From NCBI GenBank assembly GCA_902779075.1, contig CACZAK010000209.1:1-14620 (forward strand): a DNA stretch of 14,620 nt, given 5' to 3'. The DNA comes from an uncultured bacterium. Lineage in GTDB: Bacteria > Verrucomicrobiota > Kiritimatiellia > RFP12 > UBA1067. Shown here piece by piece: positions 8,100 to 14,620 of the stretch (positions are counted from its first letter, which is position 1; every line of letters starts with the position of its first letter). A program made the translations under genes and the position numbers. Under the pieces are notes generated by a model. That model was not told where the DNA came from. It saw nothing but the letters and a program-made list of their open reading frames with translations, and made no database searches.

Positions 8100-8235
8100 T
8101 CGCAGCCCTTGGGCTACAAGTGTGTGCGGGGGGGATATTGGGGACAAAAGCGTTCGGCACACGGCGTTTAACCGCGTCGACAGGCGATCGACCTATATGA
8201 TATGCATTTGACATGGCTTTCCCGATGGTGCAATC

Positions 8236-8265
8236 AGTATAGCACACCACCATGAATGTGCGCAA
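8236..8265 (-). promoter_or_regulatory. Possible minus-strand promoter
   Basis: Read on the minus strand, TATACT (8241 to 8236) matches the -10 consensus in five of six bases. TTGCGC (8265 to 8260) sits 18 bp upstream as a weak -35 (three of six). It points toward the LamG remnant and the cytochrome-like gene, about 630 bp ahead of the latter. The orientation fits, but the -35 is weak. Confidence 0.35.
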
Positions 8266-8400
8266 GCGGAAAAATCGACTCGCGCGTTCTTCCGTTCTTG
8301 ATGATTTGCCCTCAAAGAAATTGCATTTTTCCTCTAGCGCCGGAAGCGCGGATTTGGCATAATGGTTGTGCTGAATCTTTCAGCCGCGCAGATGTGGTTT

Positions 8401-8435
8401 TGCGAGTTCCCTCAGGCCGCGCGGCCTGGCTCGCA
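8401..8435. promoter_or_regulatory. Nested inverted repeat upstream of the glycosidase promoter
   Basis: A perfect 16-bp palindrome, CAGGCCGCGCGGCCTG (8413-8428), lies between matching outer arms TGCGAG (8401-8406) and CTCGCA (8430-8435). Its right edge is about 10 bp before the likely -35 region of the GH20/GH106 operon, a position suited to a dimeric regulator. It could instead fold in a longer transcript. Confidence 0.45.
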
Positions 8436-8445
8436 GACAGAGGGG

Positions 8446-8473
8446 TTTTGCAACTACCTCTTTATGGTATAAT
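8446..8473 (+). promoter_or_regulatory. Likely promoter of the GH20-GH106 operon
   Basis: TATAAT (8468-8473) is a perfect -10 box in a locally AT-rich stretch. At 16-bp spacing upstream lies TTTTGC (8446-8451), a weak -35. Transcription would begin near 8480 and give a 5' leader of about 65 nt before the GTG start of the GH20 gene. Confidence 0.6.
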
Positions 8474-8482
8474 TTGAGGCGA

Positions 8483-8494
8483 GCCCTTCGGGGC
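8483..8494 (+). promoter_or_regulatory. UUCG tetraloop hairpin in the mRNA leader
   Basis: GCCC and GGGC enclose TTCG, giving a C(UUCG)G tetraloop on a 4-bp stem at the expected 5' end of the GH20/GH106 mRNA. Such a cap may stabilise the message. It is short and could be chance. Confidence 0.4.
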
Positions 8495-8544
8495 GAAAAC
8501 CATCCATCTCGTCCATCTTTGACGAACACTAAAGGTACCGACAA

Positions 8545-10854
8545 GTGAAAACGACACTGTTTCTGCACGCCGCCGGCGCGGCTTTCGTGTTTGCGGCGCA
8601 CGCAGGCGGATTCTCCGTTTCAACCTCGACGAAGCTCGAGGCCGATGCCGACTGGCGCGGCAAGGGCGTGGTGACCGTCTCGGCCGGCGCGACGCTCGAC
8701 CTGGCGGGACGCCGCCTCTCGCTTTCCGGCATCGCTGGCGCTGGCACGATCACCGACACGGCCGGCGGCGGCGTGCTGTATGTGGACGTGCCGGAGGGCG
8801 TCTCGGCCGTAAACACCAACGTGTCGTTCGCGGGCTCCCTGCGCTTCGTCAAGGCGGGCGCGGGCGACTTCCGCCAGGCGTGCATGGGCCACAGCTACGG
8901 AGGCGGCACCCTCGTGGCGGCGGGCGCGCTCCGATGCAAGGCGGGCGACCTAAACTCCGAGCCCGCCAGACGGCTGAACTGGGGCCGCCCCGGAACCGAG
9001 ATACTGATCGAACGCGGCGCGACGCTCGACCTGCGGGACTCCTGCAACAACTGCTACTGGAACATCGTGCTCGACGGCGGGCGGCTTCTGCTGCGGGACT
9101 CGCGGCCGAATCCCGCCAGCGACGCTCAGGTGCAGAACCTGAAGCTCCTCGCCGACTCCTCGATGGAGGTGTGCGACTCCGGCTTCATAGGAAGCGGCTA
9201 CGGCAGATGCAGAATCGGCCTGAACGGCCATAGGCTCACGGTCAACTGCGTGCGCGGCCATGCGGCGTACCTGTTCAACACGACGTTCGTCTCGTCCGGT
9301 TCGCTGCGGTTCGCGACTGCGGACGGCAGCAGCGTCCTGATAGACAAGGTTCCTGTCGATGAAGCGCCGAAGGCGGGCGCCTTCTTCGACGACGACATCG
9401 CTAAAAGCACGGCCGTCATCCCCGCTCCGCGCGAGATGAGGCTGACGGGCGGTGCCCACTGGGCGCAGAAGCCGCCGAAGACGGTGAAGGCCGCAGGCAT
9501 CCCGCCGGAGGGATACGAGATCTCCATCACGCCTGACGGCATAACGATACGCCATTCGGACGACGCGGGCGCGTACTACGCGAACACGACGCTCTCCCAG
9601 ATGGGCCGCTGGGACGCGAAGAAGAAGTGCAAGGTCTATCCAGGCCTGGAAATCAAGGATTCGCCGAAGTTCAGGTGGCGCGGCGTCCACATCGACGACT
9701 CGCGGCACTTCCTCGGCAAGGACGTCGTCATGCACATAATCGAGCAGATGTCGTGGTTCAAGTTCAACGTTCTCCACTGGCACCTCATAGACGACCAGTA
9801 TTGGACGCTTGAGATTCCGGGCTATCCCGAACTGCAGCAATATGGCGGCGAGTGTCTTGTCGCCGGCCAGTCCCGCAAGTACCATGGCGAGAAGGTGTCG
9901 CCCGGCATCTACACGGCAAACGACGTGAAGGAGATCGTGGAGTACGCGAAGGCGCGCCACATCACCGTGGTGCCCGAGGTCGAGTTCCCGGGCCATTCCG
10001 TGTGCGCGCTTTGCGCCTATCCGCAGCTCAGCTGCGATCCGCAGTACATCCTCAAGCGCGGGCGCGACCCGTCCAACTTCGGCGGAGGAGGAGACGGCGT
10101 GTTCTGCATAGGCAACCCGGAATCGATACGCTTCCTCGAGAAGGTGCTCGACCACGTGTGCGAGATATTCCCGTCCGAGGTCATACACATCGGCGGCGAC
10201 GAGTGCCCGCGCACGTTCTGGGAGAAGTGCCCGAAATGCCAGGCGTTCGTCAAACGCGAGGGATTGACGGGCATCGAGCAGATCCAGCCCTGGGTGACGC
10301 GGCACTTCACCGAATATCTTGCCAAGAAGGGAAAACGCGCCATCGGGTGGGACGAGATCTTCATCGAGTCCAAGAACCGCCACGTCACCGCAGGCAAGGC
10401 GAAGATCACGTCGCTGCTGCCGAAGTCCACGATGGGAATGTGCTATCGCGTGCAGGGCGCCGGCGCCGCCGCCGCAAGGCAGGGATATGACGTCGTGATG
10501 ACGCCGCATACGTACACGTACTTCGACTATCGCCAGGGACTTGCCGAGGATCCGTTCATGTATTTCGGCGGCTGGCTACCGCTCGCGCGCGTCTATCAGT
10601 TCGACCCGCTCGCCGGAGTGGACGAAGAGGCGCGCCAGCACATCGTGGGCGGCCAGTGCTGCAACTGGACGTCGCACACGTTCTACCGCTACGATCTCGA
10701 ATGGAAGCTCTGGCCGCGAGGATTCGCGGTCGCCGAGGTGCTTTGGACGTATCCGGACCCCAGGAAGCGCGACTTCGCCGGCTTCTCGGCGCGTGCCGAG
10801 GAGTGCCGCCGCAGGCTCATAGCCGCACACGTCAACTGCGCCCCGCTCAAGTGA
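8545..10854 (+). CDS. Secreted GH20 beta-N-acetylhexosaminidase with N-terminal surface module
   Basis: This 769-residue exo-glycosidase should remove terminal beta-linked GlcNAc or GalNAc by the substrate-assisted GH20 mechanism. The start is a GTG with AAAGG 9 nt upstream (8531-8535), opening a signal peptide (MKTTLFLHAAGAAFVFAAHAG). Residues 28-70 are a leader (EADADW...LDLAGRRLSLSGIAGAG) and 74-272 a PATR-like module (K103, G105-A106-G107). The sequence VIPAPREM (291-298) opens an unusually short GH20b-like region, and the catalytic barrel starts near 373. Active-site landmarks are all present: R387 in DDSRHF, HWHLIDDQYW (411-420), the catalytic pair D552-E553 in HIGGDE, W602 in GWDE, Y659 and D661, W708, and E719. 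So the enzyme is probably active. It is the first gene of an operon with the GH106 gene. The surface module suggests attachment to, or display on, the cell surface. Confidence 0.94.
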   Translation: MKTTLFLHAAGAAFVFAAHAGGFSVSTSTKLEADADWRGKGVVTVSAGATLDLAGRRLSLSGIAGAGTITDTAGGGVLYVDVPEGVSAVNTNVSFAGSLRFVKAGAGDFRQACMGHSYGGGTLVAAGALRCKAGDLNSEPARRLNWGRPGTEILIERGATLDLRDSCNNCYWNIVLDGGRLLLRDSRPNPASDAQVQNLKLLADSSMEVCDSGFIGSGYGRCRIGLNGHRLTVNCVRGHAAYLFNTTFVSSGSLRFATADGSSVLIDKVPVDEAPKAGAFFDDDIAKSTAVIPAPREMRLTGGAHWAQKPPKTVKAAGIPPEGYEISITPDGITIRHSDDAGAYYANTTLSQMGRWDAKKKCKVYPGLEIKDSPKFRWRGVHIDDSRHFLGKDVVMHIIEQMSWFKFNVLHWHLIDDQYWTLEIPGYPELQQYGGECLVAGQSRKYHGEKVSPGIYTANDVKEIVEYAKARHITVVPEVEFPGHSVCALCAYPQLSCDPQYILKRGRDPSNFGGGGDGVFCIGNPESIRFLEKVLDHVCEIFPSEVIHIGGDECPRTFWEKCPKCQAFVKREGLTGIEQIQPWVTRHFTEYLAKKGKRAIGWDEIFIESKNRHVTAGKAKITSLLPKSTMGMCYRVQGAGAAAARQGYDVVMTPHTYTYFDYRQGLAEDPFMYFGGWLPLARVYQFDPLAGVDEEARQHIVGGQCCNWTSHTFYRYDLEWKLWPRGFAVAEVLWTYPDPRKRDFAGFSARAEECRRRLIAAHVNCAPLK
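8764..9360 (+). repeat. Third copy of the surface module, fused to GH20
   Basis: Residues 74-272 follow the same landmarks as copies A and B of the large surface protein: GGGVLYVDV, SLRFVKAGAG, YGGGT..AAGAL, LDLRDSCNNCYWNIVLDGG and LNGHRLTVNC. The last third of the module (the VGDKLVSW part) is missing; the hexosaminidase begins in its place. Confidence 0.75.
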
Positions 10855-10865
10855 GAGCCCACTCC

Positions 10866-10887
10866 GCCGCCGCTTTATCGCGGCGGC
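10866..10887 (+). other. Intercistronic hairpin between GH20 and GH106 genes
   Basis: GCCGCCGC (10866-10873) and GCGGCGGC (10880-10887) form a perfect 8-bp all-GC stem with a 6-nt loop, starting 12 nt after the GH20 stop. No T-run follows, so full termination is unlikely. It may protect the 3' end of the GH20 message, or reduce read-through to the rhamnosidase gene. Confidence 0.55.
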
Positions 10888-10956
10888 ATGGAGCGAACAA
10901 GGCAAGGGTGCGCCCAATATCGCAATATAGCGCGAAAAGACAAAGGAGAAGATGCA

Positions 10957-13900
10957 ATGAAGAAGGCGGTTCCCGTTTTTCTACGTGCGGCGGCGTGTCT
11001 CGCCGGGCTCGTGGCGCTCCCATGCGCGGCGGAAACGCCCCGCGCGCGCTTCACGCACAAGATGCCGGCCTGGACGAACGAGCAGCCGCTCAACCCGCCG
11101 CGCGAGGAGCTGGCGCGCGCCTTCGCCGACCCGTTCGGCAAGGTGCAGACGGCCACGTTCTGGTACTGGATGAACGGCAACATCTCGTGCGAAGGGATCC
11201 GCCGGGACCTCGAGGCGATGAAGCGCGCCGGCATCGACCGCGCGTATATTTCGGACATCGGGTCGGACGTCCCCAGCCTGTCGAACAAGCCCGGCCCCGT
11301 GAAGACGTTCTCGCCGGAATGGTACAAGGCCGTGGCGACGGCGTTCGAGACCGCGAGCCGTCTGGGGATCGAGCTCGGGATGTTCAACTCCCCCGGCTGG
11401 AGCCAGAGCGGCGGCCCCTGGGTGAAGCCGGAGCAGGCCATGCGGCGCGTCGTCGCGAGCTGCGTGACGGTGGAGGGCCCGCGCGACGGCGTGTCGCTGC
11501 CCGCGCCGAAGTTCGAGAACGCGCCGGCGGAACACGCACGCGACGTAGTTGCCGTCGCATACCCCGCCCCGAAGGGCTTTGCCGACCGTGTTGCGGCCCG
11601 CGTGTCGGGCGAACCCCTGCGTTCGCGCGGCGGCCGGCCGCTCGTGGTGGAACTGGAGGCGCAATCTCCTTTCACGGCGCAGGCGGCCGAACTCGCGTTC
11701 ACGGGCGGCACGTTCGCAGGAAAGGTGGCCGTGGAGGCGGAACTGGACGGCGCGTGGAAGAAACTGTGCGAGACGTCGTTCAGCCGCATGAGAAGCGAGC
11801 CGAACGTGGGATTCGCGCAGCACGCGCCGCTCGTGGCGGCATTCGCGCCAGTGGAGGCGAAGCGGTTCCGCGTGACGGTGCGCCAGGCCCACGGGCAGTC
11901 GGAATTCGCGTCCGTCGCGGTGTGTGCCGCGCCGCTTGTGGCAAAGGCCTACGAGAAGTCCCTCGCGAAGATGTACGAAGGCATTCAGCCGGCCTGGCGC
12001 GACTACATGTGGCCGGACGACCCGCCGGAGGCGCCGGAAACCGCCCTTGACGCGTCGAAGGCCATCGTGCTGCGCGGCAAGGTGGCAGCCGACGGCCGCC
12101 TCGACTGGAAGGTGCCGCCGGGAAGATGGGCGATCTACCGCTTCGCCGCCGCGCCCACCGGCACGCAGAACCGCCCGGCGAACCCGGAGGCGACCGGATA
12201 CGAAGTGGACAAGATGAGCCGCGAACACGTCGCCGCCCACTTTAACGCCTATCTCGGCGACATCCTGAACCGCATCCCGCCCGAACACCGCAAGGCGATG
12301 CACTACACGGTGCAGGACAGCTACGAGGTGGGCGGGCAGAACTTCACCGACGGCATGGCGGCGAAGTTCAAGGCGTCGTTTGGCTACGACCCCACGCCCT
12401 ACCTGCCCGCGCTCTTTGGAATGTCCGTGGGCGGGCGCGGCGACTCCAGCCGTTTCCTCTGGGACCTGCGGCGCTTCGTGGCGGACGAGGTCGCATACTC
12501 CTACGTGGCCGGCCTGCGCGAGGCGAGCAACGCCCGCGGCCTGACGACGTGGCTGCAGTGCTACGGGCACTGGGGCTTCCCAGCCGAGTTCCTGCAGTAC
12601 GGCGGACAGTCCGACGAAGTCTCCGGCGAGTTCTGGAGCGAAGGCGGGGCGGGCAACGTGGAAGTGCGCGCCGCCTCCAGCTGCGCCCACACATACGGCA
12701 AGCGGCGCGTGTGGGCGGAGTCCCACACCTCCAGCGGGCGCCCCTTCAGCCGCGCGCCCGGATACCTGAAGCGGCGCTTCGACCGCTTCTTCGCGGAAGG
12801 CGTCAACGCCACGCTGCTCACGCTCTTCATCCACCAGCCCGACGAGCGCCAGCCGGGCGTCACGGCGTGGTTCGGGAACGAGTTCCACCGCCACAACACG
12901 TGGTTCGGGCAGATGGACGTCCTCAACGCCTACATCAAGCGCTGCAACTACATGCTCCAGCAGGGCCTGGACGTCGCCGACATCGCCTTCTTCATCGGCG
13001 AGGACACGCCGAAGATGACCGGCCTCCTCGAACCGGCCTGCCCGCCGGGAAAGACCAGGCAGTGGGACTTCATCAACGCCGAGGTGCTGCGGGAGACGGC
13101 GGGCGTGGACGAAGAGGGCCGCCTCGCGCTGCCGCACGGCACGAAGTACGAGGTGCTGGTTCTGCCTCGCCTCGGCACCACGATGCGCCCGGAAATGCTC
13201 CGCACGATCGAACGGCTCGTGAACGACGGCGCGTTCGTGCTGGGGCCGAAGCCGCTCCGCTCGCCGTCGCTCGCCGGCCAGCCGCGCGCGGACGAGGAGG
13301 TGAGGGAAATCGCCGACAGGCTGTGGGGAGACGTGGACGGCAAGTCGAAGCTCTTCCGCAGGGTCGGCAAGGGCGTGATCGCGTGGAACCTTCCCTACGA
13401 CGACATCTTCGCCATGCGCAAGTCGCCGGAGGACTGCGCGTTCAGGGCGGAGACGCCGGTCGATTTCTCCCACCGCACCCTGCCGAACGCGGAAATATAC
13501 TTCCTTGCCAACCGCGCGAACGGCAAGACCGCAGACCGTTTCGTGTTCCGCACCGCCGGGCGCATTCCCGAACTGTGGCGTCCCGTGACGGGCGAGATGT
13601 GCGAGGCGCCCGAATGGCGCGCCACTCGAGACGGCAGAACCGAGGTGTGCGTGGAGCTTGAGCCGATGGAAAGCGTGTTCGTGGTTTTCGCGCGCCCAGA
13701 CGGGGGACGCACGGAACGCCATGCGCCGGTCAAGCGGACGGCGCGGGAGCTCGCGTGCGCATGGGAGCTGGAGTTCCAGAGCGATCCGCTCCACCGCGGC
13801 CCCGCCGGGAAGATCCGCCGCGATGCGCTTTCCGACCTCTCGAAGAGCACGGATCCGGCGATCCGGCACTATTCGGGGAAGGTGGTGTACCGGACCACGT

Positions 13901-14229
13901 TCACGGCGTCGAAACCTTCCGCCGGCGAAATCGCGCGGCTGTCGTTCGGCGGCGCACGCGAGATCGCGCGCGTGAAGGTGAACGGGCGCGAGGCCGGCGG
14001 CATCTGGACCGCGCCCTACGAGGTGCAGGTGACGGATCTGCTCAGGGACGGCGAGAACAATCTCGAAGTGGAGGTGTGCACAAGCTGGGTGAACCGGCTC
14101 GTTGGCGACGCCGCGCTTCCAGCGGAAAAGCGCCCCACGTGGATTTCAGTGGGTGGGTACAAGGCCAACCACCCGCTCGTTCCATCCGGACTGTTCGGGC
14201 CTACGAGGCTTGTCGTCGAGCGACACTGA
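10957..14229 (+). CDS. Secreted GH106-type alpha-L-rhamnosidase
   Basis: I place the start at the ATG at 10957 (1090 residues), preceded by AAAGGAG (10942-10948) at 8 nt and followed by a clear signal peptide (MKKAVPVFLRAAACLAGLVALPCAAE). An upstream ATG at 10888 would put 23 charged residues before the signal. The GH106 hallmark FWYWMNGNI..EGIRRDLE.MK.AGI starts near residue 68. The motif QDSYEVGGQNFT carries E457 and AESHTSSG carries E588, at spacings fitting the two active-site acids of this family. The C-terminal part (about 930-1085) is a jelly-roll like that of family GH2, with VKVNGREAGGIWTAPYEV and SWVNRLVGD. The enzyme should release terminal alpha-L-rhamnose from a polysaccharide outside the cytoplasm. 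It lies 102 bp after the GH20 gene and probably shares its promoter. Length and architecture match full-length relatives, with no sign of damage. Confidence 0.92.
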   Translation: MKKAVPVFLRAAACLAGLVALPCAAETPRARFTHKMPAWTNEQPLNPPREELARAFADPFGKVQTATFWYWMNGNISCEGIRRDLEAMKRAGIDRAYISDIGSDVPSLSNKPGPVKTFSPEWYKAVATAFETASRLGIELGMFNSPGWSQSGGPWVKPEQAMRRVVASCVTVEGPRDGVSLPAPKFENAPAEHARDVVAVAYPAPKGFADRVAARVSGEPLRSRGGRPLVVELEAQSPFTAQAAELAFTGGTFAGKVAVEAELDGAWKKLCETSFSRMRSEPNVGFAQHAPLVAAFAPVEAKRFRVTVRQAHGQSEFASVAVCAAPLVAKAYEKSLAKMYEGIQPAWRDYMWPDDPPEAPETALDASKAIVLRGKVAADGRLDWKVPPGRWAIYRFAAAPTGTQNRPANPEATGYEVDKMSREHVAAHFNAYLGDILNRIPPEHRKAMHYTVQDSYEVGGQNFTDGMAAKFKASFGYDPTPYLPALFGMSVGGRGDSSRFLWDLRRFVADEVAYSYVAGLREASNARGLTTWLQCYGHWGFPAEFLQYGGQSDEVSGEFWSEGGAGNVEVRAASSCAHTYGKRRVWAESHTSSGRPFSRAPGYLKRRFDRFFAEGVNATLLTLFIHQPDERQPGVTAWFGNEFHRHNTWFGQMDVLNAYIKRCNYMLQQGLDVADIAFFIGEDTPKMTGLLEPACPPGKTRQWDFINAEVLRETAGVDEEGRLALPHGTKYEVLVLPRLGTTMRPEMLRTIERLVNDGAFVLGPKPLRSPSLAGQPRADEEVREIADRLWGDVDGKSKLFRRVGKGVIAWNLPYDDIFAMRKSPEDCAFRAETPVDFSHRTLPNAEIYFLANRANGKTADRFVFRTAGRIPELWRPVTGEMCEAPEWRATRDGRTEVCVELEPMESVFVVFARPDGGRTERHAPVKRTARELACAWELEFQSDPLHRGPAGKIRRDALSDLSKSTDPAIRHYSGKVVYRTTFTASKPSAGEIARLSFGGAREIARVKVNGREAGGIWTAPYEVQVTDLLRDGENNLEVEVCTSWVNRLVGDAALPAEKRPTWISVGGYKANHPLVPSGLFGPTRLVVERH

Positions 14230-14265
14230 TCGCCTCAGTTGACGCAGATCCGGTGTATGCGAACC

Positions 14266-14279
14266 GCCGTGCCGACGGC
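14266..14279 (+). terminator. Weak hairpin after the glycosidase operon
   Basis: GCCGT and ACGGC pair around GCCG, 36 nt past the GH106 stop, followed by the pyrimidine-rich TCCCTTTCC. The stem is only 5 bp and no true T-run follows, so a terminator role is uncertain. Confidence 0.3.
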
Positions 14280-14323
14280 TCCCTTTCCGCGGGCCGCCGG
14301 CACGAAACGGCAGGGGGGCGCGA

Positions 14324-14533
14324 GGGTCAGACACGATTGGTGGTACGAGTAAGAGTGGTGGAGTGACTGAATTTTTGGTAAACTGTCTGCCATGCGACGC
14401 CCAAGGAACTTTCAAACGGACAGATACTACCACCTGGTAAACCGGGTGGTCCATCGCGCCTTTTACCTGGACGAGTATGAGCCATGGCATGAAGTTACTC
14501 CACCACTCCCACTCCACCAAAGGGGTCTGACCC
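14324..14533 (+). mobile_element. Miniature element derived from a REP-associated transposase locus
   Basis: Left arm 14324-14367 and right arm 14494-14533 are imperfect inverted repeats. By hand I count about 34 matches over 40 aligned positions plus one 4-nt gap. Shared blocks are GGGTCAGAC, TTGGTGG and GAGTGGTGGAGT. The right arm ends in the palindrome GGGTC-T-GACCC (14523-14533). Between the arms sits the start of an IS200-like transposase reading frame. The layout fits a non-autonomous, internally deleted mobile element of about 210 bp, inserted 94 bp after the rhamnosidase gene. Confidence 0.65.
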
Positions 14534-14550
14534 GAATGCCGCTAACTTAA
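14392..14550 (+). pseudogene. Truncated REP-associated tyrosine (IS200-like) transposase
   Basis: The ATG at 14392 begins MRRPRNFQTDRYYHLVNR and continues VVHRAFYLDEYE, the typical N-terminus of Y1/IS200-like REP-associated tyrosine transposases (YHLVNR...HRAF.LDE). After DEYE (position 14481) similarity stops, and the frame runs on through the right inverted-repeat arm to a TAA at 14548-14550. It encodes 52 residues where the family usually has 150 to 300. The His-hydrophobic-His metal site and the catalytic tyrosine are both absent, so this is dead. It most likely arose by internal deletion joining the transposase start to the element's right end. Confidence 0.7.
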
Positions 14551-14620
14551 GGTGATTTCGGGCGTTTTCCGAGCCCCAGCGTCGCCTTCGTCGGGCGCTT
14601 CGAGCGGCGGGTGTCAGGTG

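Larger units (their letters stand above)
8063..8544. other. Long intergenic region between divergent units
   Basis: These roughly 480 bp separate the minus-strand LamG remnant and cytochrome-like gene from the plus-strand glycosidase operon. I see no convincing gene: the frames here are short, or run into the LamG remnant in the wrong frame. The left part (8084-8165) is structured and G-rich. The middle holds a possible minus-strand promoter. The right part carries an inverted repeat and the promoter of the glycosidase operon. Confidence 0.7.

Noticed and set aside
8208..8213. A perfect TTGACA on the plus strand
   Set aside because: No acceptable -10 lies 16-18 bp downstream (the sequence there is close to CAATCA). 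The TATA-like bases are more than 20 bp away and fit the minus strand better.
7882..8265. Minus-strand frame of 127 codons overlapping the LamG remnant
   Set aside because: Its second half is LamG coding DNA read in the wrong frame, and its first half shows no recognisable protein. It does have a possible promoter in front, but no Shine-Dalgarno or domain.
8358..8363. CATAAT as a second -10 box for the glycosidase operon
   Set aside because: No -35-like hexamer at suitable spacing (CTCTAG and neighbours). The perfect TATAAT at 8468 is a better candidate.
10888..10956. Upstream ATG giving the rhamnosidase 23 extra residues
   Set aside because: The extension is charged, would precede the signal peptide and overlaps the end of the intercistronic hairpin. 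The ATG at 10957 has a strong Shine-Dalgarno.
10981..13869. A 962-codon open frame on the minus strand, antisense to the rhamnosidase gene
   Set aside because: Low-complexity Arg/His/Val composition with no motif; the plus-strand GH106 protein explains the region. The same applies to the antisense frame at 8950-10509.

Overview
The window (about 14.6 kb, GC-rich) looks like an accessory, carbohydrate-oriented region of a bacterium from the PVC superphylum, most likely Kiritimatiellota or Lentisphaerota. This rests on protein architecture, not on a marker gene: long secreted proteins built from autotransporter-associated beta-strand (PATR-like) repeats and LamG/concanavalin-like domains, a hydrazine-synthase-alpha-like cytochrome protein, and GH20 and GH106 glycosidases. 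There is no rRNA or tRNA gene, no CRISPR array and no core gene in the window.

Left part (1-4419, plus strand): a 5'-truncated unknown gene, a small secreted protein with one calcium-type loop (574-1140), and a 1087-residue surface protein (1156-4419). They are closely spaced and each complete gene has a Shine-Dalgarno sequence, so they are probably one operon. The large protein is a leader, a LamG-like domain and two diverged copies of a module of about 338 residues. It meets the next gene tail to tail across a 60-bp gap that holds a perfect 9-bp hairpin.

Middle part (4480-8544): on the minus strand lie a 1041-residue secreted LamG / beta-propeller / hydrazine-synthase-alpha-middle / diheme cytochrome c protein and, 28 bp upstream of it, the C-terminal remnant of another LamG protein. 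The roughly 480 bp up to the next gene hold no convincing gene. They carry a structured, repeat-like stretch, a possible minus-strand promoter, a large inverted repeat, a plus-strand promoter with a consensus -10 box, and a small UUCG hairpin.

Right part (8545-14229, plus strand): a two-gene operon of secreted glycosidases. The first is a GH20 beta-N-acetylhexosaminidase fused to the same surface module found in the 1087-residue protein. The second is a GH106 alpha-L-rhamnosidase. An 8-bp perfect hairpin sits between them. Together they would remove terminal HexNAc and rhamnose from a complex glycan outside the cytoplasm or at the cell surface.

Right end (14324-14550): a miniature mobile element with imperfect inverted repeats of about 40 bp around the start of a REP-associated (IS200-like) tyrosine transposase, reduced to a 52-codon fragment. 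I see nothing in the last 70 bases.

The strongest observation is modular: one leader-plus-beta-strand module occurs three times in two genes, carries an inserted LamG cassette in one, and is joined to a catalytic GH20 domain in the other. No clearly novel defence or other undescribed system stands out. The unknown pair of genes at the left end and the LamG-cytochrome protein are the parts whose function is least explained.
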